A stretch of 64,000 nt of DNA from Eunapius fragilis. Taxonomy: Eukaryota; Porifera; Demospongiae; Spongillida; Spongillidae. This document shows, one piece after another, positions 55,137-63,307 of the stretch. The stretch's first letter is position 1; the number at the start of each line of letters is the position of its first letter. The notes beneath the pieces are model-generated. The model ran no database searches and had not been told where the DNA came from. It worked only from the letters and a program-made list of their open reading frames with translations. A program made the position numbers and the translations under genes. Location: NCBI GenBank assembly GCA_963681505.1, contig OY811977.1, forward strand, positions 8,934,377 to 8,998,376, read 5' to 3'.

Positions 55137-58100
55137 TTTGTCTGCATCATGCATGTGTATGTTCTAGGCGTTAAAGAAGGGAAATTTACTTTTAAATCAA
55201 GCATACTTTCATTTATTGTTTTGTCCCACTATTGATTGGGCCGAGGATCATGTAACACTCAAGATTGAGATAATCAGCTTCAACCCAGAACTCTCTAAGT
55301 TGCTGACATGTTGTCCCTCCCTCTCTCATTGCGTTGTTGCAGCTTTGATTGCCTCCCTGTCATTCTCAGGCTTGGGCAGTGCTGTTAACAGTAGGTGACG
55401 GCAGTGTTCAACACCAAGGTCTCACTCTCCAATGCCATCTCTGCTCTGGTCTCTCTCATTCCCCAGAGGGTCTTGTCAGGAATGATATGATATAAACTCA
55501 ACATTTCCACATCTTGTCTGGAGTCTTCCTCCCCAGCCAACAGAGCTTACCTTCTGTCAGTAGCAGTTAGCTCCTCATGCTTCCTCTTGGCTACCGGTGG
55601 TCACTTCCCCTGGTATGGGTTTGTACCTGGATTCCCAATGAGTACCAGATGGCCATTGGTGGTGGCTTGAGTTGGATACTTCCGATCAGTCTATGTGCCC
55701 ATTCTACCCCAATACTGCTCTCAACCCTTTTGGTCACCAAAAGGGGAAGTGACCACCGGTAGCCAAGAGGAAGCATGAGGAGCCAACTGCTACTGACAGA
55801 AGGTGAGCTCTGTTGGCTGGGGAGGAAGACTCCAACAAGATGTGGAAATGTTGAGCTTATATCATTATCATTCCTGACAAGACCCTCTGGGGAATGAGAG
55901 AGACCAGAGCAGAGATGGCATTGGCTTGGTGTTGAACACTGCCGTCGCCTACTGTTAACAGCACTGCCCAAGTCTGAGAATGACAGGGAGGCAATCAAAG
56001 CTGCAACAACGCAATGAGAGAGAGAGGGACAACATGTCAGCAACTTAGAGAGTTCTGGGTTGAAGCTGATTATCTCAATCTTGAGTGTTACAAGATCCTC
56101 GGCCCAAACAATAGACTGCTCTTAACTGTACCAGTGTATGACAAATAAAGAGATTCTCATACACATCACGATGTAAAAGGAATCGCAACACTCACACACA
56201 CACACACACACACAACACACACACGCACAAACACACATACACACAAGACACTCATGCCCACACACAGTTACACACCGGTGCGCAATCAGGGATCGAGAAT
56301 AGCTGCCTTGCGCTGCCTCAGGATGTTAACAGCCCTTGGAAAAGTTACAAACGAATGACGCTAGCGATGCATCTAGAAGCCATTTAAAAAAAAAAACAAA
56401 TGGCGTAATGCCTAAATCCAATGTAAACAACTGCTCTCAGACCGTATGCAATTTTGCTCTCAGACCGTTGCTCGTACCCGCGACCTACCGGGCCACCGTA
56501 CTATCACCACACCTCCACACACCATCACCACACCTCCCACCATACCCACACCATCCTCACACCTCCACACACCATCACCACACCTCCACTTACAGCACTG
56601 TTGTACTTGCCCCCTGTGATGACTTCAGGGGCCACATACTGCATTGTCCCCACTACGGAGGAGCACATGCTGTTCTGGTCACACACCTTGGCGTACCCAA
56701 AGTCTGTCAGCTTGTAGACCACCTACACAAAGGAGGGGGAGGGGAGAGGGAGGGGGAGGGGAGGGGGAGGGGGAGAGGGAGGGGGAGGGGGAGGGGAGAG
56801 GGAGGGGGAAGAGGGAGGGGGAAGGCGTGGGAGGAGTAGAACACATGACATGTTTGGACCCGACCCCACCCTTTTGCAATGATCCACCACTCCCCCCCCC
56901 CCCCCCCCCCCCCCTAGCCACAAGGTGTACCATGTCAGAACATGTGCCTATTCATTGCCATGGCAACCTAAAAGTCTAGCTCACCTGCTCCGGGGTCATT
57001 CTCTTGAGGAGGACGTTCTCAGGCTTCAGGTCACGATGGATGATGTGTTTGCTGTGAAGGAACCTGATACCTCTATCTGTGGGGCAGGGGAGCGGGAGGG
57101 AGTGAGAGGGAAGGGGGAGGAAGGAGACCTCACTACATGTATATAATTTGGATGTGTGGTCTCTCATATCATTAGGGGTAACTAAGAGACATGGGTGTAG
57201 GGATGGGGGTGGCTGGGTGACAGGGGTTGCTAGGTGATGGGATACATAATTCATAAGTGACAAAAACATGGAGATCTAAGAATGGGAGGTACACCAAAGC
57301 AGGGGTTATGAGGACACCTAAGCAAGGGGTTATGAGGACACCTAAGCAGGGGTTATGAGGACACCAAAGCAGGGGTTACGAGGACACCAAAGCAGGGGCT
57401 AAGAGGACACCTAAGCAGGGGTTACAAGGACACCAAAGCAGGGGTTAGGAGTACACCTAAGCAGGGGTTATGAGGACACCAAAGCAGGGGTTAGGAGGAC
57501 ACCAAAGCAGGGGGTTACAAGGACACCAAAGCAGGGGTTATGAGGACACCAAAGCAGGGGTTATGAGGACACCTTAGCAGGGGTTAGGAGGACTAAGTAA
57601 ACACCTAAGTAGGGGTTAATACTCACTTATGTCTCTAAATATCTGGCGCACAGTCCCTTCAGGTAGGCCACAGCAGTTTTCAGCATCCTTCAAAACCTAC
57701 AAGTAAAAGATGTGATCTAAACTCAAGTCACACCCAAAGTGTCCACATGATATGGTAATTTATGTAACAAGGATAGTGAACAGTTAAAGGAGGAAGGGAG
57801 GGAGGGGGAGGAAGGGAGGGGAGGAGGAAGGAAGGGAGGAGGTAGGGAGGGAGGAGGAAGGAGGTAGGGAGGGGGAGGAGGAAGGGAAGTGAGGAGGGGG
57901 AAGGGAGGGGAGGAGGAAGGAAGGGAGGAGGTAGGGAGGGAGGAGGAAGGAGGTAGGGAGGGGAGGAGGAAGGGAAGGGAGGAGGGGGAAGGAGGGGGAG
58001 GAGGAAGGGAAGGGAGGAGGGGAAAGGAGGGGAGGAGGAAGGGAAGGGAGGAGGGGGAAGGGAGGGGAGGGGGAAGGGAGGGGAGGAGGGGGGAAGAGAG

Positions 58101-59188
58101 GGGGAGGAGGAAGGGAAGGGAGGAGGGGGAAGGGAGAGGAGGAAGGGAAGGGAGGAGGGGGAAGGGAGGGGAGGAGGAAGGGAAGGGAGGAGGTAGGGAG
58201 GGAGGAGGAAGGGAAGGGAGGGGAGGAGGAAGGAAGGGAGGAGGAAGGGAGGGAGGAGGTAGGGAGGGGAGGAGGAAGGAAAGGGAGGAGGGGGAAGGGA
58301 AGGGAGGAGGTAGGGAGGGGAGGAGGAAGGGATATGTTGGATTTTCAAACACGATATGATGACAAGGTGTGGCCTTCATAATAGACCAACCAATGGTGGG
58401 CCTTTTATGGAGAAGCATTTATAGGTGCCCCGGGCCTTACAAAGGGTACACACCTCCCAAGGTCACCCCCCCTCCCCACCTCTCCTCCCCAGGCCAACAC
58501 CACTTACCCCTCTGAGGTCTCCCATCTCGCAATACTCCAGGCAGATGAGGGGGGCGGGGCTAAAGTAGGGTAGGCGGAGGTTGGCGGGAAGATTGTGGGC
58601 GTGTACAATGTTGGGGTGGTCGAGGCTTTTGAGTATCTGCAGCTCCTGTTCCCATCTCTCCAGGAATTCTTGCGAGATAACCATACTGCGACACTCCTTG
58701 ACAACCAGCCTTTCCTGTGTGGCCTAGTAACGTAGTAATGGTTTATTTGTAAAGTTCGGTAGGTGGGGTTGGGGTTAAAGTGCATAAACTAAGGGACGTA
58801 TGCTCATTTACATTAGAACATGCAAACAGGAAACGTGCCTTTTTTTGGAAGGGGGGGGGGGGGGGGGGGTTGGGGGGGTTGGGGTGTTGGGGGGCTACAG
58901 GTGGAATTAAATGGACGGAGGCACCGCCGAAAATGAGCTGAGGAGTGAGAGTGACGCAGTGAGGGTGTAGCAGCGACCTTGGTGATGTGAGCCGTGGAGT
59001 ATATATGTGGGCGTGAAAGTGTGGCGTACAAACAGGGCAACGGGTGGGGTATGTGCATGCATTTCAACTTGAACTAAACTGAAGAGGCGTAGCCAACAAA
59101 CAAGTACCTTGTTATTGAACAATCTCACGAAACCGAAACTTCCTGCCCCTATCTCCTTCTCGAGGATCCACTCGCCGCCGGCATCCAT
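41360..59188 (-). CDS. IKK: IκB kinase, IKKα/β orthologue (26 exons)
   Basis: A serine kinase that phosphorylates IκB to release NF-κB, acting in the cytoplasm as a dimer. About 743 aa from 26 phase-consistent exons: 59188-59108, 58723-58508, 57696-57627, 57076-56985, 56722-56594, 53176-53091, 52964-52909, 52420-52369, 51770-51638, 51217-51153, 50977-50857, 50580-50512 (least certain), 49954-49923, 49471-49382, 49153-49052, 48891-48842, 48286-48192, 46898-46771, 46147-46095, 45713-45596, 45159-45084, 44409-44329, 43390-43335, 42800-42753, 42100-42035, 41426-41360. Human IKKα and IKKβ are about 745 and 756 aa. Domain order matches: kinase, ubiquitin-like, helical scaffold, Ser-rich tail. No C-terminal LDWSWL NEMO-binding motif is seen. 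It is divergently arranged with complexin. Confidence 0.88.
42123..42700 (+). repeat. 20-bp and 21-bp minisatellites, IKK intron 24
   Basis: About 20 copies of GTGAGGTCTGTAGACATGTG (42123-42535), then about 7 copies of a TAGGTGAGCACATGACCAAC-type 21-mer (42548-42690). The first array starts within 25 bases of the exon 25 acceptor. Confidence 0.9.
43014..43310 (+). repeat. GGTGTGAGGGGGTGG-type repeats, IKK intron 23
   Basis: Degenerate G-rich tandem repeats between exons 23 and 24. Open frames here are Pro/Thr/His-rich by repeat composition only. Confidence 0.8.
43515..44325 (+). repeat. 20-bp minisatellite, IKK intron 22 (about 40 copies)
   Basis: Copies of GTGTGTACCTCCATACTGAT. The array begins only about 12 bases beyond the exon 22 donor, and its unit resembles the sequence just inside that intron (ATCAGTATGGAGG on the minus strand). 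Confidence 0.9.
45355..45580 (+). repeat. 22-bp minisatellite, IKK intron 20
   Basis: About ten copies of GCTAGGTGAGGTAATAATTG plus TT, ending within 20 bases of exon 20. Further south, 44940-45080 has loose repeats of TGACCACGCCCCTGTATGGT. Confidence 0.85.
45865..46090 (+). repeat. poly-G and GATGACATTACCA repeats, IKK intron 19
   Basis: Five or six copies of GATGACATTACCACGGGG plus a G-rich filler. On the minus strand each reads TGGTAATGTCATC, matching the real exon 19 donor (AATG|GTAATGTC). Confidence 0.8.
46150..46585 (+). repeat. GGGAGGAGAGA purine tract, IKK intron 18
   Basis: 435 bp of almost pure purine on plus. On the minus strand it forms a very long polypyrimidine tract directly before the exon 19 acceptor. 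It could form triplex DNA. Confidence 0.9.
46915..47580 (+). repeat. two tandem arrays, IKK intron 17
   Basis: 46915-47130 holds copies of GTGATCATCACATCACATGA. 47180-47575 holds roughly 30-bp copies with ACCATTACCCTCATCATGTG. Confidence 0.85.
47783..48050. mobile_element. 268-bp inverted-repeat element, TTA target duplication
   Basis: Ends TGCACCTATCATTGTTGTTA ... and the complement ...TAACAATGATAGGCGCA, flanked by TTA at 47780-47782 and 48051-48053. Long C and G runs lie just inside each end. The TTA duplication suggests PIF/Harbinger. It has the same terminal motif as the elements at 5954 and 19496. It lies in IKK intron 17. Confidence 0.75.
48350..48840 (+). repeat. CACAACTCCCACCATCA repeats, IKK intron 16
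   Basis: About ten copies of a roughly 43-bp unit containing CACCCCATCACAACTCCCAC and CTCCCAACTCACAC, running up to the donor of exon 16 at 48841. Confidence 0.85.
48983..49040 (+). repeat. (AC)n microsatellite
   Basis: About 29 uninterrupted AC units, 11 bases from the exon 15 donor of IKK. Confidence 0.95.
49505..49875 (+). repeat. 31-bp minisatellite, IKK intron 13
   Basis: About 12 near-identical copies of ACCATGGTACACATCATGTG plus ACCAATAGGCC between exons 13 and 14. Confidence 0.95.
50000..50545 (+). repeat. 27/28-bp minisatellite, IKK intron 12
   Basis: About 20 copies of GGTGCTTATGGAGGGGTCCC plus TACATAG. It overlaps the donor end of IKK exon 12. Each copy on the minus strand contains CCCTAT|GTAGGGA, the same donor-like site. 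Confidence 0.9.
50512..52964 (-). other. IKK: IKK exons 7-12: kinase C-lobe end and ubiquitin-like domain
   Basis: Exons 7-9 close the kinase lobe (VARKDREHIWLP, DPSKLPQPNQL, LWLKMALQYDPELRKARRVG). Exons 10-11 encode a ubiquitin-like fold (MAICVCMTTGATWSVEV, then SALQEAIKLKL and EQYLLCSDGRQMLPSE), aligned with residues about 305-385 of human IKKβ. Exon 12 is ambiguous. The phase-consistent choice is 50580-50512 after the acceptor CTCTTCACCAG. An earlier acceptor at 50619 also opens a frame but cannot join exon 13 in phase. Its donor sits in the first copy of a 27-bp array. Confidence 0.75.
51000..52250. repeat. purine/pyrimidine arrays in IKK introns 8-10
   Basis: 51000-51080 is GGGAGGAG-rich; 51260-51632 is CCTCCCCATCCTCCCCTCTC repeats; 51780-52250 is a 23-bp GTGGGAGTATGAGGAGAGGG array. 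On the minus strand the last supplies the polypyrimidine region upstream of exon 9. Confidence 0.85.
53210..54430 (+). repeat. 21/18-bp minisatellite, IKK intron 5 (about 60 copies)
   Basis: CACACCTCCTCCCACCATCAC and an 18-bp variant lacking CTC, starting about 35 bases upstream of exon 6. All frames are open on both strands from the period, giving spurious Pro/Thr and Gly/Val/Met proteins. Confidence 0.9.
54439..56500. mobile_element. 2,062-bp foldback element with 7-bp target duplication
   Basis: Begins TACGGTGGCCCGGTAGGTCG and ends with the complement (…GGGCCACCGTA), flanked by CTATCAC at 54432-54438 and 56501-56507. Its two halves are long imperfect inverted repeats of each other down to about 55,610, around a spacer of roughly 130 bp. 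The left arm has expanded GT runs (54716-54853, 55054-55135). No transposase was seen. It sits in IKK intron 5, inside the 21-bp array. Confidence 0.85.
57285..57600 (+). repeat. 23-bp minisatellite, IKK intron 3
   Basis: About 13 copies of AGGACACCAAAGCAGGGGTT plus ATG, ending close to the exon 3 donor at 57626. Confidence 0.9.
57788..58335 (+). repeat. GGAAGGGA purine tract, IKK intron 2
   Basis: About 550 bp of G/A-only sequence on plus (GGAGGAGGAAGGGAAGGGAG), with block repeats. It forms a long polypyrimidine run on the transcribed strand. Confidence 0.9.
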
Positions 59189-60029
59189 GCGACACCCGCC
59201 TGAGCACTGTCACGGCAACCCCTTGCGATGGGCTAATATCACCTCTAATGTTACCGTCCCCAGACCTTCGTACTACACTAGCATATAGTTTGTGATACCG
59301 CGGTGCTAGTACTTTGAAACAATGTATGGAGTACCGCGCACCACCATGGCCGCGTCAAGCGCTCGGCAATATGCAGCACTATTTATAGGCCCTACTTCAC
59401 TTTGGTGTATATGTGTTGTGTAATTGCTCAGGGACGTTCTTGAAACTATTTTGGAGTACATATAACGTCATCGATATTTTGGGGGATATTGTGCTGAGGT
59501 AATGTATATCAATTGTGAAAAGAAAAGCTGACTTGTCGTAATTTTTTTTAAAGTGATGGTAGGATATAATACCGCCAAATTCGCCCCTGGTCCTTACACG
59601 TGCAGCCGGGCCAGTAAATGGATTACCAGTATGTTCCTCCTGTTGTAGGGTTGGGTACAGCTGGTTGGATATAACGAAGGGTCATTTTCGCGCGCGAAAA
59701 TGTCCCTTCGTTATATCAGATCTATATAAGATCTCAGGTCATAGAGGCAGCTAAAAGGGCATATTCTGAGCATCAAAGTTATAAACGTGTGCAATTAGAA
59801 AAATGTAAATTCAGACCATTGTAACTCCATGATGGGCAGACTAATTTCCAGTGCGTAAGAAAGAAGTTGTAGAGGTCATAGGTGTCTCCAAATAATTTGA
59901 CAGCATATGTTTAAAAACATGCGGCATTATGAAACTTAATGAAAGCAGGAAACAAGTTACCCGGAAGTCGCCCCCGACCTGAACGGGTTAAACAATAATC
60001 ATATTTATTAGTTTGCTGGTATACAGATC
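59189..60029. promoter_or_regulatory. divergent IKK/complexin intergenic region
   Basis: 841 bp between two start codons reading outward. It contains an almost perfect 50-bp palindrome at 59668-59717 and, just after, CTATATAAG (59722-59730), a TATA-like match for the plus strand. The complexin ATG follows ATACAG|ATC, which could be a 5' UTR splice acceptor. No κB site (GGGRNNYYCC) was recognised. Confidence 0.5.
59668..59717. promoter_or_regulatory. 50-bp palindrome with TTTTCGCGCGCGAAAA core
   Basis: Two 25-bp arms with one mismatch and no spacer. The core contains overlapping TTTCGCGC/GCGCGAAA, matching the E2F consensus TTTSGCGC on both strands. A regulatory role is inference; it could equally be a tiny foldback repeat. 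Confidence 0.6.
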
Positions 60030-61068
60030 ATGGCTGGTGAAATAGCGTCATTGGTAGTAGGATCGCAGATAAAGAAGATTACCAAAGGAGTGGGGGATGC
60101 CGTGGGTCTTGATGACAAGGGACCATCGGACGCGCAGCTGCAACACGACAAGGAGAAGGAGGAGAGAAAAGCGAAGAGGCTTGAAGAGCAGAAGAAAATG
60201 GAGAAGGAAGAGTTACACAGGGAGAAAGTAAGCGAAAAAATGATGCTGTAAGGTTAGACGAAGGTATCGTGTTCCCCGCCCTTCACTTCAAACGCAGCGC
60301 TAAAAGGCTTAACCAAACGGACTGGGATGGTACGCCGTAGCTAGTAAAGAACCATTCGTTACATAATAAAAACAGAAGAAAAAAACGGAGGGAAAAGGGC
60401 AACATTGGAACAATCAGAGATTGTCTTCAGGGCTTGGCTAAGATAATTGGTATATGTCCCCAAATGTATCTCTGCCTTGGTTAGTTGGCAGACTGGCAAT
60501 GCGGAGTGGTTTAGGCATGACATGACCACACAGTTGGCATGTGTGCACCTAACACTGTCATGACACAGTTGGCACACGTGTACCAAATGTTGTGCGTGGA
60601 GAGATACAAACATTGGAAACCATGGCATGACATTTGAAATGAAGGATGGCAAACCCCTCCCCCCTCTCCTCCATCTCCTTCCCCTCCCCTCCACCCACTT
60701 CCCCTCCCCTCCACCCCCTCCCCTCCCCTCCTCCTCCTCCCCCTCCTCCTCCTCCCCCTCCCCTCCACCCCCTTCCCCTCCCCTCCACCTCCTTCCCCTC
60801 CCCTCCACCTCCTTCCCCTCCCCTCCCCTCTACCTCACCTCCCCCCTAGTGAGGACATACGGTAGGGCAAAAAGTAAACAAGTAACATGTCAATAGTAAT
60901 TTGAACTATCAACACTATCGCTGGTCACAGGAGCTGGAGCGTCGGGACATCCGGGAGAGATACCAGTTACCTAAGACTGATCACAAGGCCACTAAAGCAC
61001 GCGGGGCATCGCATGGGAAGGCAGGGGGAGGAGGCAGTGGAGATGGAGAGAAGTGTTGCATTTCCTGA
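60030..61068 (+). CDS. CPLX: complexin homologue with CaaX box (two exons)
   Basis: Exon 1 (60030-60227, donor GTAAGC) and exon 2 (60931-61068, acceptor GGTCACAG) join in phase 0 to give 111 aa. Complexins clamp and activate SNARE complexes in regulated exocytosis. The N-terminus is amphipathic (SQIKKITKGVGDAVGLDD). A charged helix (KEKEERKAKRLEEQKKMEKE) runs on into RRDIRERYQLPKTD, which aligns gaplessly with the human SNARE-binding helix ending IRDKYGIKK and closely with IRDKY/YRLPK of complexin-3/4. Ile66, Arg67 and Tyr70 equivalents are kept; Arg48 and Arg59 are replaced by Lys. The C-terminus CCIS is a farnesylation-type CaaX box, as in complexin-3/4 and fly complexin. Low-complexity linker GGGGSGDGEK precedes it. 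Confidence 0.8.
60645..60845 (+). repeat. CCCCTCCCCTCCACCTCCTT tract in the complexin intron
   Basis: About 200 bp of C/T-only repeats, 85 bases before the complexin exon 2 acceptor on the coding strand. Confidence 0.85.
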
Positions 61069-61262
61069 CAGCTGACATTGGCTGACGTGTGTAGACACCA
61101 AGACCAGCTGCCATCCTTGTGATGATCTAGTACTGTGTACTTAATACGTAACACATCCATGCAGCTGTACTGTGTGGGTGTGTGGTGTTTTCATGTGCAT
61201 GTGTGTATCTCCTGTATGTATGCAATGTGTGTGTGTGATGCCTTCAATTACGGCAAGATGTT

Positions 61263-61264
<2 letters not shown>

Positions 61265-61302
<38 letters not shown>
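61265..61302 (+). repeat. (CA)n microsatellite
   Basis: About 19 CA units downstream of complexin. Confidence 0.95.
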
Positions 61303-61304
<2 letters not shown>

Positions 61305-61387
61305 CTCATACAATGACATACAAGTCATTCAACACCAATAACGTCATAGGTGACATTCAACACCCAATAAGGTCATGGGTGTCATTC

Positions 61388-61711
61388 CAGAGACGGATCC
61401 AGGGGGGGGGGGTTGGGGGTTGCTACCCCCCCCCCCCCCCCTTATGCTAAATAGCCCCTCCCCTCCCAGCTTTTTGAATCGAGCCCGAATCGCCGGACAG
61501 CAACCCCCCCTGCCCCCCTCCCCCCCCCCCCCTTCGCTTTTTGTATCGGGCCTTAAGTGGACAGCACCCCCCCTCCCCCCGCTTTTCGTATCGGGCCTGA
61601 AGCGAACAGCACACACCCCCCCCCCCCCCCCCCCCCATCTCTCCCGTATCTTGTATCGCGGGTCTCAACCCCCCCCCCCCCCCTTTTTGGAAGATCCTGT
61701 ATCCGCCCCTG
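61388..61711. mobile_element. 324-bp CAG-ended element with 5-bp target duplication
   Basis: Begins CAGAGACGGATCCAGGGGG and ends GGATCC-related ...CCGCCCCTG. It is flanked by CATTC (61383-61387 and 61712-61716) and lies inside a 30-bp tandem array whose intact copies read through the site. The interior is poly-C with CTTTTTGTATCGGGCC modules related, in reverse, to 27965-28260. Confidence 0.7.
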
Positions 61712-61910
61712 CATTCAACACCACAATAAGGTCATGGGTGTCATTCAACACCACAATAACGTCATGGGTGTCATTCAACACCACAATAATGTCATGGGTG
61801 TCATTCAACACCACAATAATGTCATGGGTGTCATTCAACACCACAATAACGTCATGGGTGTCATTCAACACCACAATAACGTCATGGGTGTCATTCAATA
61901 CCACAGTAAG
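61712..61910 (+). repeat. 30-bp minisatellite
   Basis: About seven copies of GTCATTCAACACCACAATAA plus CGTCATGGGT; two further copies lie left of the inserted element at 61340-61387. Confidence 0.9.
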
Positions 61911-62299
61911 GTGGGGGGGGCCCATGATAAGCTCATGGGGGGCTGTAGGGGGGGGGGGGCCATGATGAGGTTATGGGGGACTGTAGGGGGGGGGGGGGGG
62001 GGTAGGCAATGATGCTGCTAGTGTAGTCCTTTCTTTAATAGCTGAGCTTAGGTGTCAGTGTTGTGTGGCTACCACAAAAGACATACCTGCTTTTAATGAG
62101 GCACACACTGGTTCACTCCATTTTACCAGCAAATCACCAGATAACATATTGTCCCATGACATCTTCCAGACACACAGCTCCGGAAGCAAACGTCTTAAAC
62201 TGAGCTGTGAATGCTTGGGGACAAGACTCTCAAAAAGGTCAGCTAGTTACCATCTTGCTGATGAAGTCAGGGAGAAGACCGTTGTGAGGTGCATGTTAG

Positions 62300-62865
62300 G
62301 GTCAAAGCAAGTCCTTGAGGTGTAGATGGTGCTGGACCAACCCCTGCATAAGGTGTAGATGGTGCTGGACTAACCCCTACTTGAGGTGTAGATGGTGCTG
62401 GATTAACCCCTGCTTGAGGTGTAGATGGTGCTGGACTAACCCCTACTTGAGGTGTAGATGGTGTTGGACTAGCCCCTGCTTGAGGCGTAGATGGTGCTGG
62501 ACTAACCCCTACTTGAGGTGTAGATGGTGTTGGACTAGCCCCTGCTTGAGGTGTAGATGGTGCTGGACTAACCTCTGCTTGAGGTGTAGATGGTGCTGGA
62601 CTAACCCCTATTTGAGGTGTAGATGGTGCTAGACTAGCCCCTATTTGAGGTGTAAATGGTGCTGGACTAACCCCTGCTTGAGGTGTAGATGGTGCTGGAC
62701 TAACCCCTACGTGAGGTGTAGATGGTGCTGGACTAACCCCTGCTTGAGGTGTAGATGGTGCTGGACTAACCCCTATTTGAGGTGTAGATGGTGCTGGACT
62801 AACCCCTACTTGAGGTGTAGATGATGCTCCTATTTGAGGTGTAAATGGTGCTGGACTAGCCTAAA
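62300..62865 (+). repeat. 33-bp minisatellite (about 17 copies)
   Basis: GAGGTGTAGATGGTGCTGGA plus CTAACCCCTACTT. Being a multiple of three it keeps a Trp/Cys/Arg frame open, which I do not take as coding. A GGGGAGGGGAGAAGGATGTG array follows (62868-63030). Confidence 0.9.
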
Positions 62866-63307
62866 GGGGAGGGGAGAAGGATGTGGAGGGGAGGGGTGAA
62901 GGATGTGGTTGAGAGGGGAGAAAGATGTGGAGGGGAGGGGAGGGGTGAAGGATGTGGAGGAGAGGGGAGAAAGATTTGGAGGGGAGGGGAGAAGGATGTG
63001 GAGGCTAGGGGAGGGGTGAAGGATGTGGAGGGGAAGGGCCACATAACACTAAGTGCAAAGCACTTACATATACCACAGGTATGTGCACCACCTAACGTGT
63101 AACTACACCATCCCCTACACTCACCTCTCACTATCCTCTACACACATCCACTATGATGATACTTGCTAGAACATGAAAGTAAATACAAAAGACTGCTCAT
63201 ACAGGCTAAATGAAAATACAGGCTAAATGAAAGTACATGCAGCAGAATACATTTTATAATGAAAGATTTTGATTTTGACACTATATAAGGAAAGTTAATA
63301 GGTGACA

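Larger units (their letters stand above)
53091..59188 (-). other. IKK: IKK kinase-domain exons 1-6
   Basis: ATG at 59188 begins MDAGGEWILEKEIG; the glycine loop IGAGSFGFV is at residues 13-21. VVKEC provides the catalytic Lys36. The hinge is LICLEYCEMGDLR, IIHRDLKPEN carries Asp138, and DFGYAK is residues 160-165. The activation loop DQNSMCSSVVGT keeps both serines (171 and 175) at the spacing of the two activating serines of human IKKβ (177 and 181). YVAPE and VDFWSFGMVVFECITG RRPF follow. All junctions are GT/AG. IKK paralogues TBK1 and IKKε are excluded by the double-serine loop and the ENCCGL motif. Confidence 0.92.
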
